A stretch of DNA of 64,000 nucleotides from Actinomadura sp. K4S16 (GTDB lineage Bacteria; Actinomycetota; Actinomycetes; Streptosporangiales; Streptosporangiaceae), in assembly GCF_008327685.1 (NCBI RefSeq), contig NZ_BDDE01000025.1, positions 62,001-126,000 on the forward strand, written 5' to 3'. Both the position numbers and the translations under genes were made by a program. Shown in pieces: positions 59,535-64,000 of this stretch (position 1 is its first letter; each line of letters starts with the position of its first letter). The notes under the pieces are model-generated. The model was given only the letters and a program-made list of their open reading frames with translations. It was not told the DNA's origin and made no database searches.

Positions 59535-61589
59535 ATGCACACCAGCGTATCCAGGCGCCGCCGCGGCGCCATCGCGGTCGCTCTCGGACTGTCCGCCCTG
59601 ACCGCCGTCCAGGCGGCCCCGCTCGGTTCCGCCTACGCCGAGCCGGGCCGCGAGCCGGGCCGCGAGTCGGCCCCCTGGGAGCGGTACAACTTCTCCCCGT
59701 CGTCGCGGACGCTCTCCCCGGTGTCGGTCTTCAAGACCACCGGCACCGTGGCGGACCAGGACGCCGTCCTGAAGGGCGGCGCGACCAGCCTGACCGGCGC
59801 CGGATCGTCCGTCACGCTCGACTTCGGCAAGGAGGTCAGCGGGCTCACCACGCTGCGCTTCGCCGGGTCGGACGGCCCGCAGAAGGTCGGCGTCGCGTTC
59901 TCCGAGTCGTCCACCTACGTGGACACGACGAGCGACGCCTCCACCGGAGGCCCCCGCAGCCGCGACGGCGCCCTCACCGTGGACGTCGACGGCGCCACGT
60001 CCTACACCACGCCCGCCGAGCTGCTCCGCGGCGGCTTCCGCTACCTGACGGTCTTCCTGCAGTCCGGCGGCCGGGTCGACCTGGACAAGGTGTCGCTGCA
60101 CTACACCCCCGCGCCGACGATGAAGGACCCGTCGAAGTACGCCAACTACTTCTACTCGAGCGACGATCTGCTCAACCGCATCTGGTACGCGGGCGCCTAC
60201 ACCGTCCAGCTCAACACGATCTCGCCGAAGACCGGCCGGGTCTGGGAGCCCCCGGCGGCCCTGTGGGACAGCACCGGCGACATCGGCGTCGGCGACACCA
60301 TCCTCGTGGACGGCGCCAAGCGCGACCGGACCGTCTGGCCCGGCGACCTCGGCATCGAGATCCCGAGCGCCTACGCGGCGTTCAACGACACCGAGTCCGC
60401 CCGGAACGCGCTCACCACCGTCTACCAGGCCCAGCGCGACACCGGCGAGCTGCCCTACGCCGGCCCCGAGCTGAACAAGTGGGGCTCGGACACCTACCAC
60501 CTGTGGACCCTCGCCGCGAGCTGGGACTACTACCACTACACCGGCGACGCGGGCTGGCTGTCCGGCGTCTGGGGCCGGTACCAGAAGGGCGTCGACTTCA
60601 TCGCCAGGAAGATGGACGACAAGGGCCTGGTGTCCATCACCGGGACGTCCGACTCCGTCCGGATCCTGGCCAAGGGCGAGAACCTCATCGCGAACGTGCT
60701 GATGTGGCGCGTCCTCGACAGGGGCTCGCAGCTCGCCAAGGCGCAGGGCGACGACGCCCTGGCCGCGTCCTATGCCGAGCGGGCCGCCGCGCTCCGCACC
60801 GCCATCAACGCGAACTTCTGGGACGAGGCCGCCGGCGCGTACAAGTTCTACCCGAACTCGCCGATCCACCCGCAGGCGGACAATGCCCTCGCCGTCTGGT
60901 ACGGCCTCGCCGACCAGCGGCAGGCACGCCGCATCAGCGAGTCCCTCAAGGGCAACTGGAACGAGATCACCTCCACCGCGCCCGAGAACAAGGGCAACCC
61001 CGGCGTCTTCTCCGGATCGATGGAGGTGAACGCCCACTTCGCGGCGGGCGGCCAGGCCGCCGACCAGGCCGGCGTGGACATCATCCGCCGCCAGTGGGGC
61101 TACATGCTCGACCACCCGCAGGGGACCGGCAGCACCTTCTGGGAGTCGTTCCGCAACCCGGGGGACGGGTGCGTCTTCTGCAGCTCCTACGTCAGCCTCG
61201 CGCACGCCTGGGCGACGGGCCCGACGCCGGCCCTCACGTTCTCCGTCCTCGGCCTGAACCCCACCGGGACGGGCGGACGGTCGTTCGACTTCGTCCCGCA
61301 CCCGGCCGACCTCACGTTCGCGCAGGGCCGGATCACCACGACGGCCGGCGCGGTCGACGCCTCCTGGAGGGTCTCCAACGGGACGTACACCGCGCACCTG
61401 AAGGCTCCGGGCACCACCGTCGGCCGCGCCGGCGTGCCGACGTTCGGCGCCCGCATCGAGGTCCGGGTCGACGGACGCCTCGTCTGGGACGGCACCCGCG
61501 CACGGGCCGCGGGCGTCCGCAGCGACGGCGAGTACGTGTACATCGAGGGCCTGCGCGGCTCCCACCGTCTGCGCAGCGACCGCGCATGA
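59535..61589 (+). CDS. GH78-like six-hairpin glycosidase lacking the usual acid Glu
   Basis: 684 residues, much shorter than its neighbours. The Sec signal ends near AYA/EP (about 35). A single beta domain (about 48-195, TLDFGKEVSGLTTLRF, RGGFRYLTVFLQ) leads into an (alpha/alpha)6 barrel and a C-terminal beta domain. The acid region reads DGAKRDRTVWPGD: Asp259, Trp268 and Asp271 align with GH78, but the Glu after R-D in canonical RDER is missing (KRDR). A possible base is Glu537 in TFWESF. The DGAKRDR form is known from fungal and actinobacterial GH78-like proteins. Its real specificity is uncertain. ATG 59535 has GAGGA upstream. Confidence 0.82.
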   Translation: MHTSVSRRRRGAIAVALGLSALTAVQAAPLGSAYAEPGREPGRESAPWERYNFSPSSRTLSPVSVFKTTGTVADQDAVLKGGATSLTGAGSSVTLDFGKEVSGLTTLRFAGSDGPQKVGVAFSESSTYVDTTSDASTGGPRSRDGALTVDVDGATSYTTPAELLRGGFRYLTVFLQSGGRVDLDKVSLHYTPAPTMKDPSKYANYFYSSDDLLNRIWYAGAYTVQLNTISPKTGRVWEPPAALWDSTGDIGVGDTILVDGAKRDRTVWPGDLGIEIPSAYAAFNDTESARNALTTVYQAQRDTGELPYAGPELNKWGSDTYHLWTLAASWDYYHYTGDAGWLSGVWGRYQKGVDFIARKMDDKGLVSITGTSDSVRILAKGENLIANVLMWRVLDRGSQLAKAQGDDALAASYAERAAALRTAINANFWDEAAGAYKFYPNSPIHPQADNALAVWYGLADQRQARRISESLKGNWNEITSTAPENKGNPGVFSGSMEVNAHFAAGGQAADQAGVDIIRRQWGYMLDHPQGTGSTFWESFRNPGDGCVFCSSYVSLAHAWATGPTPALTFSVLGLNPTGTGGRSFDFVPHPADLTFAQGRITTTAGAVDASWRVSNGTYTAHLKAPGTTVGRAGVPTFGARIEVRVDGRLVWDGTRARAAGVRSDGEYVYIEGLRGSHRLRSDRA

Positions 61590-61609
61590 CCGCCCTTCCA
61601 GGAGTCCCC

Positions 61610-64000
61610 TTGCGCAGGCCATTGCGCGGCCTCGCGGCCGCGTCCATCACCGTCGCCCTTCCGATGACCTTCCTGTCCGCCCCCGTGTACGCGGACGCGG
61701 AAGCCCACGTCACCCGCATGAAGACCGCCGACCTCAACCAGGCCCTCGGCATCGACGACACGACACCGCCGCTGACCTGGCAGTTCCAAGGCGGCCGGAA
61801 CGTCGCCCAGACCGCCTACCAGATCCAGGCCGCCACCAGCGAGAAGGCACTGCGGGACGGCCGCGCCGACCTCTGGGACTCCGGCCGGGTGGCCTCCGGC
61901 GGCCAGCGCGCCGTCTACGCGGGCAAGGAGATCGGCAGCCGGACCCGGGTGTACTGGCGCGTCCGCGTCTGGACCGGGCCGCGGCCCTCCGGCTGGTCGT
62001 CGCCGTCCTGGTTCGAGACGGGCCTGACGTCCCAGAACGACTGGCGGGGCGGTTGGATCGGCCAGAAGGACTGGCAGGTCGCGGGCAAGAAACCCGCCCC
62101 GATCGTGGTGAAGCTGCCGAAGACCACCGCGCGCTACGTCCGCCTGGACGTGACGAAGCTGGGCCTGCCCAAGGTCGAGCAGCTGCCGGACAAGACCTGG
62201 CGGCTCCAGCTCGCCGAACTGGAGGTGCGCAGTTCCGGCGACCCGGAGACCAACCTCGCCAAGGGCAGGACCGTGACCGCGTCCGACAACGGCGGCAACG
62301 TCAACCGCAAGTGGTTGACCCGCTACCTGACCGACGGCACGCAGACGACCAACCAGGAGTTCGCCGGCTGGTCGAGCTCCGCCTACGGCAAGGCGGACGT
62401 CTCCGACAAGCCGCTCACCCTCACCGTGGACCTCCAGGCGGCCAAGGACTTCGACGAGGTCCTCCTCTACCCGCGCACGGACCAGGGCATCGAGGGCGGC
62501 AAGGTCCCGTACGCGCCCGTCGACTTCTCGGTCGCCGCCTCCGACGCCGCCGAGGGGCCCTTCACGACGAGGGCGGCCGTCACCGGCCAGGAGCCGCCCG
62601 AGTCGCCCGTCCCCGAGGCCCTGCCGATCTTCGCGAAGGACTTCGGGCTGCCCGGCGGCGTCCGCAGCGCCCGCCTCTACGTCGCCGGCCTCGGCGTCTA
62701 CGAGGCCCGGCTGAACGGGCGCCGCGTCGGCGACGCCGAACTGGAACCGGCCAACACCGGGTTCAAGAAGCGCGTCCAGTACGCGACCTACGACGTCACG
62801 AACATGCTCCGCTCCGGCACCAACACGCTCGGCGTCGAGCTGGGCAACGGCATCGCCAACGTGATCTCGACCCCCGACCGGTACCGCAAGTTCACCGGGA
62901 CGATCAGCGACCCCAAGCTGATGGCCCAGCTGGAGGTCGCCCTCTCCGACGGCCGCGTCGTGCGGGTCGCCAGCGACGGCACGTGGAAGACCGTCCTCGG
63001 GCCCGTCACGTTCTCCAACTGGTACGGGGGCGAGGACCACGACGCCCGCCGCGAGCGTCCCGGCTGGGACAGGCCGGGCGCGTCCCGCTCCGGTTGGGAG
63101 GCGGCCGTCCCCGTCGCGGCGCCGGGCGCGCTGAGCGGCCGCACGGCCGAACCGGTCCGCGTGGTCGAGACGCTGGAGGGCCGCCAGGTCGGGGCGGGTG
63201 ACGGCTACCGGGTGTTCGACGTCGGCCGCAACATCGCGGGCCGTCCCGAGATCACCGTCGAGGCCCCGGCCGGGACGTCCGTGCGGGTCCTGCCGTCCGA
63301 GAGCCTCAAGGACGGCCGCGCGTTCCAGTCGATGAGCAACGTCGGGGCGCCCATCTGGGACGAGTACACGACGCGCACCGCGGGTTCCGAGACGTGGCAT
63401 CCGCAGTTCTCCTACCACGGCTTCCGCTACCTGGAGGTGCGCGGCCTGCCCGAGGGCGCGACGATATCCGTGCGGGGGCAGGTGCTGCGCGCCGACAACG
63501 ACTCCGCGGGCTCGTTCAGCTCGTCCAGCGACCTCCTCAACGGCATCCACGGGCTGATCCGCCGTGCGATCGAGGGCAACATGACGAGCGTCCTCACCGA
63601 CTGCCCGAGCCGGGAGAAGCTCGGCTGGCTGGAGCAGACCCACCTCGTCGGCGACGCGCTCGCCGCCAACTACGACGTGCACGCCCAGCTCCGCAAGATC
63701 GTCCAGGACATGGCGGACGCGCAGACCGAGACCGGGCTCGTCCCGTCCACGGTCCCCGACTACACGGTCCTTCCGGGCACCTACAGGGACGACTCCAACT
63801 GGGGCGGCGCGTTCGTCGCCGTCCCGTGGCAGCTCTACCTGAACTACGGCGACACCGAGACCATGCGGACGTACTACGACGCGATGAAGCGGTACGCCGC
63901 GTACATCGAGGGCCGCGTCTCCGACGGGCTGACCGACTACACCCTGGGCGACTGGTTCACCCCCGACCGCACGTTCCCCAAGGTCGTCTCGGGGACGTAC
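61610..64000 (+). CDS. GH78 alpha-L-rhamnosidase, 3' end beyond the window
   Basis: 797 residues visible, open at the right edge. It starts at TTG 61610 with AGGAG five bases upstream; a signal peptide ends near VYA/DA (about 28). The architecture mirrors the gene at 46614: N-domain, discoidin-like insert (ARYVRLDVTKLGLPKVEQLP, LTVDLQAAKDFDEVLLYPRT), Bac_rhamnosid N, Ig-like domain and barrel. Acid motif DCPSREKLGWLEQT gives Asp664, Glu669 and Trp673; the base Glu lies beyond the window. The two are clearly paralogues, perhaps tuned to different aglycones. No stop codon is seen, so the locus continues to the right. Confidence 0.9.
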   Translation, partial: MRRPLRGLAAASITVALPMTFLSAPVYADAEAHVTRMKTADLNQALGIDDTTPPLTWQFQGGRNVAQTAYQIQAATSEKALRDGRADLWDSGRVASGGQRAVYAGKEIGSRTRVYWRVRVWTGPRPSGWSSPSWFETGLTSQNDWRGGWIGQKDWQVAGKKPAPIVVKLPKTTARYVRLDVTKLGLPKVEQLPDKTWRLQLAELEVRSSGDPETNLAKGRTVTASDNGGNVNRKWLTRYLTDGTQTTNQEFAGWSSSAYGKADVSDKPLTLTVDLQAAKDFDEVLLYPRTDQGIEGGKVPYAPVDFSVAASDAAEGPFTTRAAVTGQEPPESPVPEALPIFAKDFGLPGGVRSARLYVAGLGVYEARLNGRRVGDAELEPANTGFKKRVQYATYDVTNMLRSGTNTLGVELGNGIANVISTPDRYRKFTGTISDPKLMAQLEVALSDGRVVRVASDGTWKTVLGPVTFSNWYGGEDHDARRERPGWDRPGASRSGWEAAVPVAAPGALSGRTAEPVRVVETLEGRQVGAGDGYRVFDVGRNIAGRPEITVEAPAGTSVRVLPSESLKDGRAFQSMSNVGAPIWDEYTTRTAGSETWHPQFSYHGFRYLEVRGLPEGATISVRGQVLRADNDSAGSFSSSSDLLNGIHGLIRRAIEGNMTSVLTDCPSREKLGWLEQTHLVGDALAANYDVHAQLRKIVQDMADAQTETGLVPSTVPDYTVLPGTYRDDSNWGGAFVAVPWQLYLNYGDTETMRTYYDAMKRYAAYIEGRVSDGLTDYTLGDWFTPDRTFPKVVSGTY

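Noticed and set aside
56289..61622. Minus-strand open frame of about 1777 codons across several rhamnosidase genes
   Set aside because: It is antisense to four well-supported genes, made of Arg/Gly/Asp/Val-rich low-complexity sequence, and has no domain. It is the usual GC-rich mirror frame.

Overview
The window is GC-rich DNA with strong G/C third-position bias, many GTG starts, tight operons and families typical of Actinomycetota (MpaB/DUF2236 oxygenase, ECF sigma with zinc anti-sigma, CGNR zinc finger, LAL-type LuxR giant, DrrAB-type ABC pair, LutABC). A filamentous soil actinomycete of the Streptosporangiales (Actinomadura-like) fits best, but that placement is inference. I see no tRNA, rRNA, insertion sequence, integrase or CRISPR array.

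Positions 1-27 kb are an ordinary chromosomal mosaic: a truncated UPF0104/LPG-synthase-type membrane protein, an MpaB-type oxygenase, an SCP-x-type thiolase, a threonine aldolase, a coiled-coil protein, a GAF-domain regulator, a histidine phosphatase, two small membrane proteins, a NERD-domain protein, the helicase HrpB, a TetR repressor divergent from a drug-efflux ABC pair with two operator-like repeats, an ECF sigma/anti-sigma pair with a recognisable promoter, a class III cyclase-homology protein, a methyltransferase, a CGNR protein, an SRPBCC protein, and a GMC oxidoreductase plus alpha/beta hydrolase pair (the hydrolase has a Cys nucleophile elbow) next to a 977-residue LuxR-type regulator.

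Positions 27-64 kb are one coherent L-rhamnose locus that runs off the right edge. To the left of a divergent control region (32.76-33.02 kb) lie, on the minus strand, a LacI-family repressor, lutA-lutB-lutC and rhamnulokinase rhaB. To the right lie rhaT-rhaP-rhaQ-rhaS (ABC importer), rhaM (mutarotase), rhaI (isomerase), a GH78 rhamnosidase, the bifunctional aldolase/dehydrogenase rhaEW, an L-arabinose/L-fucose isomerase-like gene, three more GH78 enzymes, a GH106 enzyme, a divergent GH78-like enzyme and a further GH78 gene cut by the window end. Seven exported rhamnosidase-type enzymes are visible.

The genes form a complete route: exported rhamnosidases free L-rhamnose from polymers or glycosides; RhaSTPQ imports it; RhaM and RhaI make L-rhamnulose; RhaB phosphorylates it; RhaE cleaves it to DHAP and L-lactaldehyde; RhaW oxidises the aldehyde to L-lactate; LutABC oxidises lactate to pyruvate. 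The control region holds a sigma-70-type promoter (TTGACG-18-TAGCGT) followed by an AAAACGTTTT palindrome, and a second copy of the motif overlaps a TTGACA box in front of the repressor gene. This suggests an autoregulated LacI switch for the whole locus.
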